In this document: positions 33,301 through 41,215 of the stretch, piece by piece | Numbering within the stretch: position 1 is the stretch's first letter | Layout of the letters: every line of letters starts with the position of its first letter | NCBI GenBank assembly: GCA_022827905.1 | Contig: JAJEIQ010000027.1 | Coordinates: 62,001 to 126,000, forward strand | Source of the DNA: Pseudomonadales bacterium | Lineage (GTDB): Bacteria > Pseudomonadota > Gammaproteobacteria > Pseudomonadales > Azotimanducaceae | DNA: 64,000 bases | Direction: 5' to 3' | Made by a program: the position numbers and the translations under genes | Notes under the pieces: generated by a model | Seen by the model: the letters and a program-made list of their open reading frames with translations, nothing else | What the model was told of the DNA's origin: nothing | The model's database searches: none

Positions 33301-36300
33301 GGTATTGGAGTCCTCACCGACCATTAAATCCATTTGCCATCCGTTACCAACACCAGATCGGCCTGTCTCTTTGAATGAGTCCAGCCCTGTTCTGGTCACT
33401 CTAGGGTTAGTCGCGCTATTGTCAAAATCCAACCATACCGGCATCACTGCCTCTGCAACGCCTTTTGGGTCCTGGCTAGGCAGTTTATTGCAGGCAACTT
33501 TGTCGGATGCGTTTAGGCAGTTCTTCGGTGGGATGTTCTTCAGGCTTATATCCCCTCCTAGATTGAAGTTCCAAGTGATTATGTCACTAGGTTGCCAGAA
33601 AGCATTTTTATCAGCATCAGTTGAGCCGACTCCTCCTTCTCCGTTTGGACGCTTCAAGACCGCTATCTTCGCTATCCTTTGAAACCCGCCTTCATCAGGT
33701 GTGTTTGTCAGTGTATTAGGCGTCCACTCGAACACAGTGGGCTCATCGTCAATGACTTTGATGCTCTTCTTTGCATTGTCTGGATGAATTTGCCAGGTTG
33801 TGCCGCCCACGACTTGAAAGGAGTACTCAAACCCACGGTCCCTTTCGTCCTTGTCGTTGTTCAGCCCAAGGTTGTGTTTGAGGCCGGTCGGCGGGACATC
33901 AATGTCCGTTTCCTGAACATCGTCGCTGTTCTTGTCCTTCCTCGTCACCCTAACCTTCACCTTTTCGGGCAGGCCGGAGCTTGGGTACAGGTAGGCGTAG
34001 CCGTCTCCAGCGCCTTCGATGATCTCGTCGGTTGCTGGCATTTCAATGATGATTTTCTTGCCACCACTCCCACAGACTATATGTTTCGGTATGTTCTTCT
34101 CAACGCATTGCTTAGCCGTATAGTTCCACGGCTCCGGTCCGATGTAGTCGGGATGGTCAGGACCGAGTACGGGTGGCGGTGGATAAACGGTGTAGGTTAT
34201 TTGACCCTTCCCGCCTCTACTACCATCTCCCATTTTTGCAAATATCTCGAGTATAGTTCTATAGAAGCCATCGTCATTATACGTCCTGTCCTTCTCTAGA
34301 AGGCTATCCCTCAAAGGAATCCTATAATGAGTTTTGTATTTGAAGGGCGGCAAAGATGCTTTTTGTTTAAAGATGAAATTTGAATCGGTCGATGCTTTGG
34401 AATCAATAAGATCACTGTCAGCTTCGATAAATTCCGCCGCCTCCCCTCCATAATCGAAAAGCGACACTTCAAACTGTAGAGACTCGTGATAAGCTATGCC
34501 CACTCCTATCTCAACTTCAAGAATCTCGCCTAATATATCCTCCAAGTCCGCAAAACCACTGGGTATATAAGCCCCATCGCTGCCGTAAATTCTATGCCCC
34601 ACAGATATATTTTGCTTGGAACCGAAAGCATCGTGCTCATCAATCATTTGAATGAAGGTTTCACTAAAACTGGTTAAACTGTACTCTGAGCTTGGCAGAA
34701 GTCGAATAGTGACGGGGTAGGAGTCCCCTTGATCGATAGGTGGAACCTCTGAAAAAATGCCGTTTTGAAACTCGGCTGATAGGTTGTTCCTGTTTGTCGA
34801 GTCAATCGTTACATCAAGACATCCAGTTGTAGTGGGTCTGCCAAAGCTGCTGACTTCATAGTTAAGGCAAAACTTATAAGCTGTGTTTGGACCTTCCTCC
34901 ACACTCAAGTTGCACTTAAAACTTTCTATTCCTTCAATGCCTTCGTCAAATAGGGTTGTGTTGGTGATGTTGGCACAAACGTGCCGTTGCGGATCGGTCA
35001 ACGTTTTGAAACCGATGATTGGAATGTTAGAGTCGCCGCTATCCGTGACTCTAAACCACGTTTCCTTGCCCTTTGTCCAAAGGGAGTCTGTTGTGTTGTT
35101 TTGTATGAGAGCTACAGCATTATAGTCACCATCCCGTCTGCTGTTGTTGGTCGTATTATATGTAACAGCAACCTTCGTACTGCCCGCAGGCATGGTCACA
35201 GTGCGTTGAGAATAGGCTCCTATTTTTATGATGTTGTCTGGACCGTACCCGGACAGAATTATTCGTATGTCGTAGTCAACAATATGAGCTCTGTCAGCGG
35301 TTAGGTTTACCTTTAGTGTCTCCCCCTCTTCAATGTTGTCAGCGGAAGTGTTTACAACAGGCTTGATGGTATCATGACTATTAACTTCAATACCGCTTGG
35401 TCCTTTGACTGTGAATGCGTAATCTGGACTGATTTGTATTGAAAATGAATAACTGACTTGTTCATATCCTTCTTCAGCAGGATTGCTAAGGGTAAACGTC
35501 CTAGCATCCGCCAAAGACGGCATGGTCACTGTTATGTTCTTAAAGAACGTGCCGTTCCTGAAAACATGCACAAGAATATCGTAGGGACTTTGAGCTTTTC
35601 GATCAGCGTCTAGCGTAACGACTATATCTTCGCCTTCTGTAACAGCAACAACGGATGATATAGCCAAGTCTGGTTTTGGGTCGTCGTTTCTAATAACCGC
35701 TATATTGCCCAGGTGCCACACATTAACTTTGTATAGACTATCTCCGCATCCATTGGTGTTATCCGTAACAATTTCACAGGCAACTAGGAAGGCCAACACC
35801 TCGTCTCCCTCGTAAACATCATCTTCGTGAATAATGATGCCTATGTCCTTAGATGTCTCCCCCTTGGGAATCGTGATTTGATGATTATCTATATTGCCGC
35901 AAAACCCATAATCCCAATCCACAGCATCCCCCGAAGGGGGAGTACGCTGAATTATGTTTCCAACAGATTGACAAAACAAGGAGACACCTTTCGCAAGAGC
36001 TCGACCTCCTGTATCTACGCCCGTATGACGGCGAACAGTCAGGGTAAGGTCCTGCCCGAGCGGTTTATCCAGACTCGCAGTAGCTGCAAAAACCTTATTT
36101 CCGGTTCCGTTCCCCTCGGAAACAGCTGTAGCCGATACACTTACTCTAAGAGTGTAGACATCCAACTTGTCTCTCACGACTGGCTTCACGACTTTAGCAG
36201 TCGTCGAGGTTCGATAAGGGGATGTGCTGGTCTCTCCACCGATAAAAATTGTCGTATTTCGATTTTCGATATCCGCGTGATCGAAGGTGGGCACACTTAT

Positions 36301-38139
36301 AGAAGCCTCTGTTTCGTATGCTTTCATCGTCACGGATATGTTCGCAGCGTCAACGGCCTTCTTATCCGCTTTGCCCAAAGTGATATTGTTGTCTCGAACG
36401 ATAACGGGAAAGGTGTAGTCCGATTGCGCCGCCCTATCGGCAGTGATTGTAACCTTGATGGGATCGCCTTCCGTTACTTCACTATTAGCAGAGATGGATA
36501 AAAGGGGCTTGGGGTCATCGTCTTTGATGACCGTAGGCGTGGTGTCATTAACAACGTTGACTACGTAGTTATCTCCAGTTCCCCCGCCGCAGCCTGACTC
36601 GCAGGAAACCTCCAAACCTATGGTTTCGTCGCCTTCGTAAACATCATCGCTATGAATCTTTATACCTAGGGATTCCGCTGTTCTTGTTTTCCCTGGGTTA
36701 ATGTTTAGAATGAATCCCACATTGAATTTTCCGCTGAAAAGCGCATAGTCCCAATTTGGGTTGGCTGAGCCGTCTGACCAAACAGGATTGCCACTGGCAA
36801 AATTGGTTGGCCTAGCTGTGCCTGCACTGTCTGGGGCTTTGACGCGAAGTTTAATGTGGTGCGGTGCAGCAGGATTTATTTCCGGTCTCCAGTGAAAAGT
36901 AGGATCACCTGTGGCACCTTCTTGGACTTCAGCAGGCATTGATACTGTTACCGTGTAGGTCGTCTGGGCGCTGTCCTGCTGCGAGCTGCGTTGGGGTTGA
37001 GGGGGATTCAGGCACTCCAGGACCTCGCGCACTGCGGTCCACCCCTCCCACACCTCTTCGCCGTCCGCCGCCTCGCCGACTGACAGGGGCGAGGTTGGCT
37101 TGGCAGTCGCTCCCGCCCAAGTTGGAAGCGTCTTGTCGCTTCGCTCCTGGCTGTAGGCGATCAGCACCCGATACCAGTTCTCCCCGTAGTTCCGGTTAGA
37201 CTTGTTCTTATTGGCGTTGTAGTAGCCCTCAACCGTGTCCCATTGCTCGTCGCTCACGCAGGACGATGTGGACGGCGGCGGGTCGGGCAGCGGCGGGGGA
37301 GGGGGCGGGTTGTCGCGCACCAGGACGGACGCGCCCGCGTTGGCGGTTGCGCTCGTGCCGCTTCGGGCGTTCGTGCCGGAGCCCCTTACGGTGACGGCTA
37401 GGCCAACGGTGACGTTGCCGTCGGAATCCACGGCCGGGCGCGTCCAGGTGGGGCTGGCCAGGGTGGGGTCGTCGAGGGTTCCCTTGGACACGGTCCAGGC
37501 GTGCTCCGGCGCTCCATCGTAGGTTCCGCCGGAGAGGGTTGCGCTGAGTGGGGCGGTGGTTCCCTCGTCGCCGTCGGCAATGGCGTCGATGAGCACCGAC
37601 GGTGCGGCGGCGTCTGGGAGTGGAGGCGGGTCAGGTTCCTTCTCAAGACACTTCAGCGCCTTGCGCACCGGGGTCCAGCCGGACCAGACCTTCTCCTGGT
37701 CGGCGGCCTCGTCGGCCGTGTAGGGCGCGGTTGGCTTGGCGGTTGACCCCTCCCAGGTCGGGAGCGCCCGTTCCGGATCCTCGCCCCGGTAGGCGATGAG
37801 GACGCGATACCAGTTCGAGCCGTAGTTGGGGGACTTGCCCTTGTTGGAGTCGTAGTAGCCGGCCACGGCGTTCCACTTGGCGTCGTCCACGCAGTCGTCG
37901 TCGGCGCGGGCCTTGGGCGCGAGCGCGAAGGCCATCAGCAGCAGCGCCGACAGCAGGGCGCCGGTCACGGCTGTGCCGATGGTTGGGGGCGTTGCCGACG
38001 GCCCGGGTTTCCCCGGTCCGCAGCTTGGGGGGGGGGGGGCACAACGGCGGCCTCGCGCACACAAGGCGCGGATCGGGCTGGGCGGGGTCGCCGCGTCAGC
38101 CAAACCGTTTGTGCGTATAATCACCCCATGGGAACACAA
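30382..38139 (-). CDS. Giant exported Calx-beta-like repeat protein
   Basis: One frame of up to 2585 residues, reading with no stop. A signal sequence lies at about residues 56-79 (TGALLSALLLMAFALAPKARA). Then come two copies of an ~85-residue module (residues 82-165 and 293-378) sharing YY-N-K, NYG-NWYRVLIAY, LPTW-G-TAKPT and GWT-VR--L-CL, each followed by Pro-rich linkers. From about 395 to the end, Calx-beta-like units recur, with marks such as DDVYEGDETIGLEV and DDVYEGDEVLAFLV. The start is uncertain: TTG/ATG choices upstream, or GTG 37968 just before the signal peptide. A 13-C run lies inside the N-terminal frame. The central part is AT-rich, and the ends are GC-rich like the genome. A surface adhesin or secreted scaffold is the likely role. 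No LPXTG, autotransporter barrel or T1SS tail is certain; the C-terminus is FIILDDDDAGPQRVF. Confidence 0.75.
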   Translation of the reverse strand: MCSHGVIIRTNGLADAATPPSPIRALCARGRRCAPPPPSCGPGKPGPSATPPTIGTAVTGALLSALLLMAFALAPKARADDDCVDDAKWNAVAGYYDSNKGKSPNYGSNWYRVLIAYRGEDPERALPTWEGSTAKPTAPYTADEAADQEKVWSGWTPVRKALKCLEKEPDPPPLPDAAAPSVLIDAIADGDEGTTAPLSATLSGGTYDGAPEHAWTVSKGTLDDPTLASPTWTRPAVDSDGNVTVGLAVTVRGSGTNARSGTSATANAGASVLVRDNPPPPPPLPDPPPSTSSCVSDEQWDTVEGYYNANKNKSNRNYGENWYRVLIAYSQERSDKTLPTWAGATAKPTSPLSVGEAADGEEVWEGWTAVREVLECLNPPQPQRSSQQDSAQTTYTVTVSMPAEVQEGATGDPTFHWRPEINPAAPHHIKLRVKAPDSAGTARPTNFASGNPVWSDGSANPNWDYALFSGKFNVGFILNINPGKTRTAESLGIKIHSDDVYEGDETIGLEVSCESGCGGGTGDNYVVNVVNDTTPTVIKDDDPKPLLSISANSEVTEGDPIKVTITADRAAQSDYTFPVIVRDNNITLGKADKKAVDAANISVTMKAYETEASISVPTFDHADIENRNTTIFIGGETSTSPYRTSTTAKVVKPVVRDKLDVYTLRVSVSATAVSEGNGTGNKVFAATASLDKPLGQDLTLTVRRHTGVDTGGRALAKGVSLFCQSVGNIIQRTPPSGDAVDWDYGFCGNIDNHQITIPKGETSKDIGIIIHEDDVYEGDEVLAFLVACEIVTDNTNGCGDSLYKVNVWHLGNIAVIRNDDPKPDLAISSVVAVTEGEDIVVTLDADRKAQSPYDILVHVFRNGTFFKNITVTMPSLADARTFTLSNPAEEGYEQVSYSFSIQISPDYAFTVKGPSGIEVNSHDTIKPVVNTSADNIEEGETLKVNLTADRAHIVDYDIRIILSGYGPDNIIKIGAYSQRTVTMPAGSTKVAVTYNTTNNSRRDGDYNAVALIQNNTTDSLWTKGKETWFRVTDSGDSNIPIIGFKTLTDPQRHVCANITNTTLFDEGIEGIESFKCNLSVEEGPNTAYKFCLNYEVSSFGRPTTTGCLDVTIDSTNRNNLSAEFQNGIFSEVPPIDQGDSYPVTIRLLPSSEYSLTSFSETFIQMIDEHDAFGSKQNISVGHRIYGSDGAYIPSGFADLEDILGEILEVEIGVGIAYHESLQFEVSLFDYGGEAAEFIEADSDLIDSKASTDSNFIFKQKASLPPFKYKTHYRIPLRDSLLEKDRTYNDDGFYRTILEIFAKMGDGSRGGKGQITYTVYPPPPVLGPDHPDYIGPEPWNYTAKQCVEKNIPKHIVCGSGGKKIIIEMPATDEIIEGAGDGYAYLYPSSGLPEKVKVRVTRKDKNSDDVQETDIDVPPTGLKHNLGLNNDKDERDRGFEYSFQVVGGTTWQIHPDNAKKSIKVIDDEPTVFEWTPNTLTNTPDEGGFQRIAKIAVLKRPNGEGGVGSTDADKNAFWQPSDIITWNFNLGGDISLKNIPPKNCLNASDKVACNKLPSQDPKGVAEAVMPVWLDFDNSATNPRVTRTGLDSFKETGRSGVGNGWQMDLMVGEDSNTVDEIMTANPEIILSQSGGGAAFSSRYPFPSEFIIYDDDGASDVTVDDPDFNDDTVYVSFTNDSYQAIEGGGPSQPVIHYYNKDNNGNRVDLCARNNNQPNCKRSTTLKDTARIFVNVLTTGTATRGELSLAGDKTDKVSDFYSDAKPDLLLPPGWDLHAAKFDMQINSNDDDHVDVYKAWIANGRPSRTHSLYDPSGDETVELAIDTASLPTGIQVDPNGHGSATVTIINSEQDVVDRENAQAQANKCDPNHDDYDATADCNKPTIEVTGVSAGGRNFLNENALGDVAVNFRNTSATHSLVGKHLKFKMNGSCVTNGNEVPWGVGPAHLGPGGSVGANVLLQLGVNIDANAFNDNDNSDCIISFSMRQSADYVVSGTPRTFTIKDTDPTSVYLNNGRKSDAAASHDVSDNSNERPLSMAIFLRRAVHENGVVTSGSNRRLTAGEVVEVPIKARLSGSSTELTTDDFLISAFENQSNLAIKELPGKAGYSVRMRHVPSAPATNCHSNTAGTANNINHVACLSLSTTMDLEDEAEQSIDVYVDYADGNFGDTNLSGGFANLSGDGTQSSSVTFNVKGFGPEVGNQYGAQADAKTLTLYVKQTEVEEPKPKPKTGEKISARDQTWIDVPMDVVMNPGPSDDGSRKRPTWFHFCVEKQGTTASYGHDWRIVHKQESINDAAVGGYAWDDTAGCTKGRAYGGTFTRDIKKRFYLRVHGDYDGDDVGNETIVLKLKVESTNDNVTVDGTTTNVTIENYEAPKSSFSKRARVLYLPSVPSSDEQVPNASSEDGKAAKANAERREGARYSFRQSWYEGGTHFRDGEGFDEAGIQNALYAKLEISLMTAHDPAAAIPYGEADRGVCLDPAEVPSRLEFEGFSLRPLKWRDAPDPHLCRSFLDFENNGSWLADDGLLVNEWGMHVRLGIVDDEEANGDEETPAGFPFILDNPAFPVDVDGGTLDMDTFIILDDDDAGPQRVF
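38027..38039 (-). repeat. Run of 13 C residues near the 5' end of the giant gene
   Basis: On the coding (minus) strand 13 consecutive C residues read GCC CCC CCC CCC CCA in the giant protein frame (residues 34-38). A one-base change would shift the frame if translation starts upstream. The ATG at 38062 is out of frame with the giant protein at 13 C, and would be in frame at 12 or 15 C. This is the layout of a slipped-strand contingency locus, though the tract could also be an assembly error. Confidence 0.7.
38116..38121 (+). promoter_or_regulatory. Consensus -10 hexamer TATAAT, plus strand
   Basis: A perfect TATAAT sits 184 bases before the TonB receptor start and in the divergent region with the giant gene. 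No strong -35 is seen at 17 bases spacing, so this may be an activator-dependent promoter. It could drive the TonB receptor and the short leader frame at 38161. Confidence 0.35.
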
Positions 38140-38160
38140 CGCTACTCTTTGGGGAGACCA

Positions 38161-38190
38161 ATGTCAAACTCAACTCACTCAACTCACTAA
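38161..38190 (+). CDS. Possible nine-residue leader peptide upstream of the TonB receptor
   Basis: A short frame ATG..TAA encodes MSNSTHSTH. It is preceded by TGGGGAGACCA, a good ribosome site, and lies between the TATAAT and the receptor. The TCAACTCAC unit is repeated within it, and the peptide is only Ser, Thr, His, Asn and Met. After it the sequence can form short hairpins near the T-run at 38250. It may be a translated leader that controls the receptor, or chance. No homologue is known to me. Confidence 0.25.
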   Translation: MSNSTHSTH

Positions 38191-38304
38191 CGGGTGGACT
38201 CCCGGCGCCTTGAGCCAAGAGTCGGCCAAGAGTCGGCTTGATCGGCGATCGTTTTTGTGTAAGATGATTTGACGCTAACTTCGTCAATATGGGGAGAGTG
38301 AGAC

Positions 38305-40656
38305 GTGAGTGCATCCATCGTGTTTCGAGACCGATCTTTGCTGGTCGCCTTGGTGGTGGCGACCGCACTTGTACCATTTGCACAAGGGGTTCGCGCTGCG
38401 GACGACGCACCCGCTGCGCGCACCCTTGAGGAGATCGTCGTGACTGCGCGGCGCCGCGAGGAGAGCCTGCAGGATGTGCCGACCTCGGTTGCGGTGATTT
38501 CCAGCGAGGAAATACTGGCCCGTGGCGAAGCCAACTTCGACGTCATCGGCCAGATCGTGCCCAACGTGCACTTCGAAAGCGCTGGCGGGACCAGCGGCGT
38601 GGAGTCGCCGGTGGTGTTTGTGCGCGGCATGGGCCAGGCGGACTTCATCATCGTCGAGGATCCGGCCGTTGGGCTCTACCTCGACGGCGTGTTCATGGGC
38701 CGCATGGTGGGTCAGGCCTCGGACTTGGTGGACGTGGAGCGCATCGAAGTGCTGCGCGGTCCGCAAGGCACCCTGTTCGGACGCAACACCATCGGTGGCG
38801 CCATCAACATCGTCTCCAAGAAGCCGGACGATGAGTTTGGGGCGTCGATCAGATTGGGGGCTGGGGAGGATGGCCTCTTGGAGGCTCGGGGCACCGTCAA
38901 CGTGCCGCTCAACGACGATTGGGGCGCCCGGATAACCGCATTCAGCCGGGAAATGGATGGCTACGTCGATGCGCTACAGTACGACGGCTATGAGCTGGGC
39001 AGCGAGGATGTTTGGGGCACGCGGCTGATGATCAGCGGCGTGGCGGGCGAGCAACTCTCCGTTGACTTCAGCTTCGACTACTCCAAGGACGAAAGCACGC
39101 CCGGGGCCATCGTCCCCTTGAATGGCATCGGCGTGTGGGACGGACAGCAACGGGAAGGTCCGGGTCAACCCGGGGCGTTCGGCAACTTCTGGAACATCTT
39201 TTACAGCGGCGATCCCGCCAGTTGCACCTCGCCGGCGGGTCAGGCCGGCAATCCGGCCTGCTACGGGTCGGTGTGGAACGCCGGACGGTACGAGTCGAAC
39301 AGCGTGTTCACCGACTTTCAAGGCAATCCGATCAAGGCCGACCAGGACATTGAGATTTGGGGTGCGAATCTGACCCTGGGGATGGATTTCGATGCGGTCT
39401 CGCTGAAATCCATAACGTCCTACCGCGAGTTCGACATCTTCCTGTTCAACGACCTCGACTTCTCGCCGCACATCGTGTTTGCCAATTCCCATCCCGAATA
39501 CAGCCAGGAGCAGTTTTCCCAGGAGCTGCAACTGACCGGCACCGGCATGGACAGCCGATTGAACTACGTGGTGGGCGCCTACTACTTCAAGGAGGACGGC
39601 GTCGAGGACATCTTCAACCAGATCGCTCACGTTCCGGCCATCAGCGGCGGCCCGCCCGCCAATTTCTTCCAGAACCTGGCGCGCCACATCGACAACGAAA
39701 GCTGGGCGCTTTATGGCCAGTTGACCTTCGACATCACCGAGGCGCTGCACCTGACCGTGGGCACCCGCTACACCGAGTCGGAGAAGGACTTCGAGATGAT
39801 CACCGAGCGGGTCACCGCAACCACGGTGCAGCCCGGCTTGCTGAAGACCAAGGAGCACACGCCGATGGCGAGCCTGGCCTACGACCTGAACGAGCGGTCC
39901 ATGGTCTATTTCACCTATTCGGAAGGCTACCGGGACGGCGGGTTTCCGGCGCGGTTCACCGGCGTGGTGCCCATTCCATTGCCGAACTACGAACCCGAGT
40001 TCGTGGAGAACTACGAAATTGGCTACAAGACCACGCTGTTTGATGGGCGTTTGCGCGCCAATGTGGCGGCGTTCCTGATGGAATACAGCGACATGCAGAT
40101 TTCGGCCACCTCGCTGTTGCCCGGGGTTGGTGACAACACCACCAAGTTCAACTTGGGCGACGCGAACTACAAGGGCTTTGAAATTGAGTTGACGGCGCTG
40201 ATCACCGACAACTTCATGTTGGGCGTGAACGTCGGTCATTTGGACGACGAGATCGATTCCCTCGTGGGTGGCGGGCTGGTCTCCTCCGGGGTGGTGATCA
40301 CGGAGGATCACGACCTGCCGTTTGCGCCTTCGTGGACCTTGGCGATCACCGCAGCCTACGACTTCAAGCTGGCCAATGGCGGCGTGGTCACCCTGCGCGG
40401 AGACTATTCGATCAAGGACGACTACTACACGCGCACGGAGAACACGGTGGAGTCGTTTACGGACGACTACCGGATCATGAACGCCAGCCTCACCTACCGC
40501 AGCCCGGACGAAAAGTGGAGCTTTGGCGTGCGGGCCCGCAACCTGACCGACGAGTTCTTCTTCGAGTCGCGCACGACGTTCTCGGCTTTCCAGATGGGCT
40601 TCGGCAAGCCGGTGCGGCCGCGCACGGTCAGCGCGTTCGTGACCTACGACCTGTAG
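38305..40656 (+). CDS. TonB-dependent outer-membrane receptor
   Basis: A 783-residue outer-membrane receptor. The signal peptide is at about residues 1-31 (VVATALVPFAQGVRAADDA). A TonB box EEIVVTARRREESLQDVPTS follows, then the plug domain with VDVERIEVLRGPQGTLFGRNTIGGAINIVSK, then the beta barrel to FQMGFGKPVRPRTVSAFVTYDL. The start is GTG 38305, with GGGGAGAG before it. This subgroup takes up unknown organic substrates in many marine and soil proteobacteria rather than classical siderophores. The next genes are a MarR regulator and a monooxygenase, so the receptor probably imports the compound that they degrade. Confidence 0.92.
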   Translation: MSASIVFRDRSLLVALVVATALVPFAQGVRAADDAPAARTLEEIVVTARRREESLQDVPTSVAVISSEEILARGEANFDVIGQIVPNVHFESAGGTSGVESPVVFVRGMGQADFIIVEDPAVGLYLDGVFMGRMVGQASDLVDVERIEVLRGPQGTLFGRNTIGGAINIVSKKPDDEFGASIRLGAGEDGLLEARGTVNVPLNDDWGARITAFSREMDGYVDALQYDGYELGSEDVWGTRLMISGVAGEQLSVDFSFDYSKDESTPGAIVPLNGIGVWDGQQREGPGQPGAFGNFWNIFYSGDPASCTSPAGQAGNPACYGSVWNAGRYESNSVFTDFQGNPIKADQDIEIWGANLTLGMDFDAVSLKSITSYREFDIFLFNDLDFSPHIVFANSHPEYSQEQFSQELQLTGTGMDSRLNYVVGAYYFKEDGVEDIFNQIAHVPAISGGPPANFFQNLARHIDNESWALYGQLTFDITEALHLTVGTRYTESEKDFEMITERVTATTVQPGLLKTKEHTPMASLAYDLNERSMVYFTYSEGYRDGGFPARFTGVVPIPLPNYEPEFVENYEIGYKTTLFDGRLRANVAAFLMEYSDMQISATSLLPGVGDNTTKFNLGDANYKGFEIELTALITDNFMLGVNVGHLDDEIDSLVGGGLVSSGVVITEDHDLPFAPSWTLAITAAYDFKLANGGVVTLRGDYSIKDDYYTRTENTVESFTDDYRIMNASLTYRSPDEKWSFGVRARNLTDEFFFESRTTFSAFQMGFGKPVRPRTVSAFVTYDL

Positions 40657-40678
40657 CGTCTGGGGTTTTCAGCGCTAA

Positions 40679-41212
40679 GTGTCCACCATCGACACCGATA
40701 GCCAACTAGCGCGCCTCGCTGTCCCGCACCGAATCGACCGGCATTTACTGGCCGGTTTGGTGCTGGCCGTCGATTGGTTCGACAACGGCTTGCAAAACGT
40801 CTTGGCGTCGCGCGGCTTCAAGACCCTGCATCGCACCCAGTCCATGATCATGGTGCACATTGCCAGTGGCATCGAGTCGCCAGCGGACATCGCTCGGGAG
40901 ATGGGGCTAACCCGTCAGAACGTCCATCACATGGCCAAGAGCCTCATTGCCGATGGGCTCATTGAGCAAGCGCTGGATCCCAAGGACCCGCGCCGCTCCG
41001 TTTACCGGCTCTCGGACGCTGCGTCGGACATTCGGGGCGCCGCGCTGGAAACCTTGCGTGAATTGGAAGCTGCCCTAGGGGAACGCATTGGCTTTGCCGA
41101 GGTGCAGCAACTCAAGCAGCTATTGGGACGCGATTGGGGGCCGGAGGTCACCGATCACAGCGAGCTGGAGACGGCTGTGGGTGTTGGGTCCCAGTCGGTG
41201 GGGCAAGGCTAG
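40679..41212 (+). CDS. MarR-family transcriptional regulator
   Basis: A 177-residue winged-helix regulator. The recognition region is PADIAREMGLTRQNVHHMAKSLIADGLIEQ, followed by the wing DPKDPRRSVYRLSDA. It starts at GTG 40679 and ends three bases before the monooxygenase ATG. Such regulators sense aromatic or lipophilic compounds, and this one probably controls the receptor and the monooxygenase. No palindrome was clear next to it. Confidence 0.86.
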   Translation: MSTIDTDSQLARLAVPHRIDRHLLAGLVLAVDWFDNGLQNVLASRGFKTLHRTQSMIMVHIASGIESPADIAREMGLTRQNVHHMAKSLIADGLIEQALDPKDPRRSVYRLSDAASDIRGAALETLRELEAALGERIGFAEVQQLKQLLGRDWGPEVTDHSELETAVGVGSQSVGQG

Positions 41213-41215
41213 GCC

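Noticed and set aside
35827-36501. Plus-strand open frames inside the AT-rich part of the giant gene (also 33679-34299)
   Set aside because: They lie opposite a continuous frame of more than 2500 codons with recurring Calx-beta marks. The antisense translations lack motifs.
38974-40311. Minus-strand open frame of 445 codons inside the TonB receptor gene
   Set aside because: Antisense to a gene with strong motifs along its full length; the composition (His, Val, Gln-rich) is typical of an antisense shadow.
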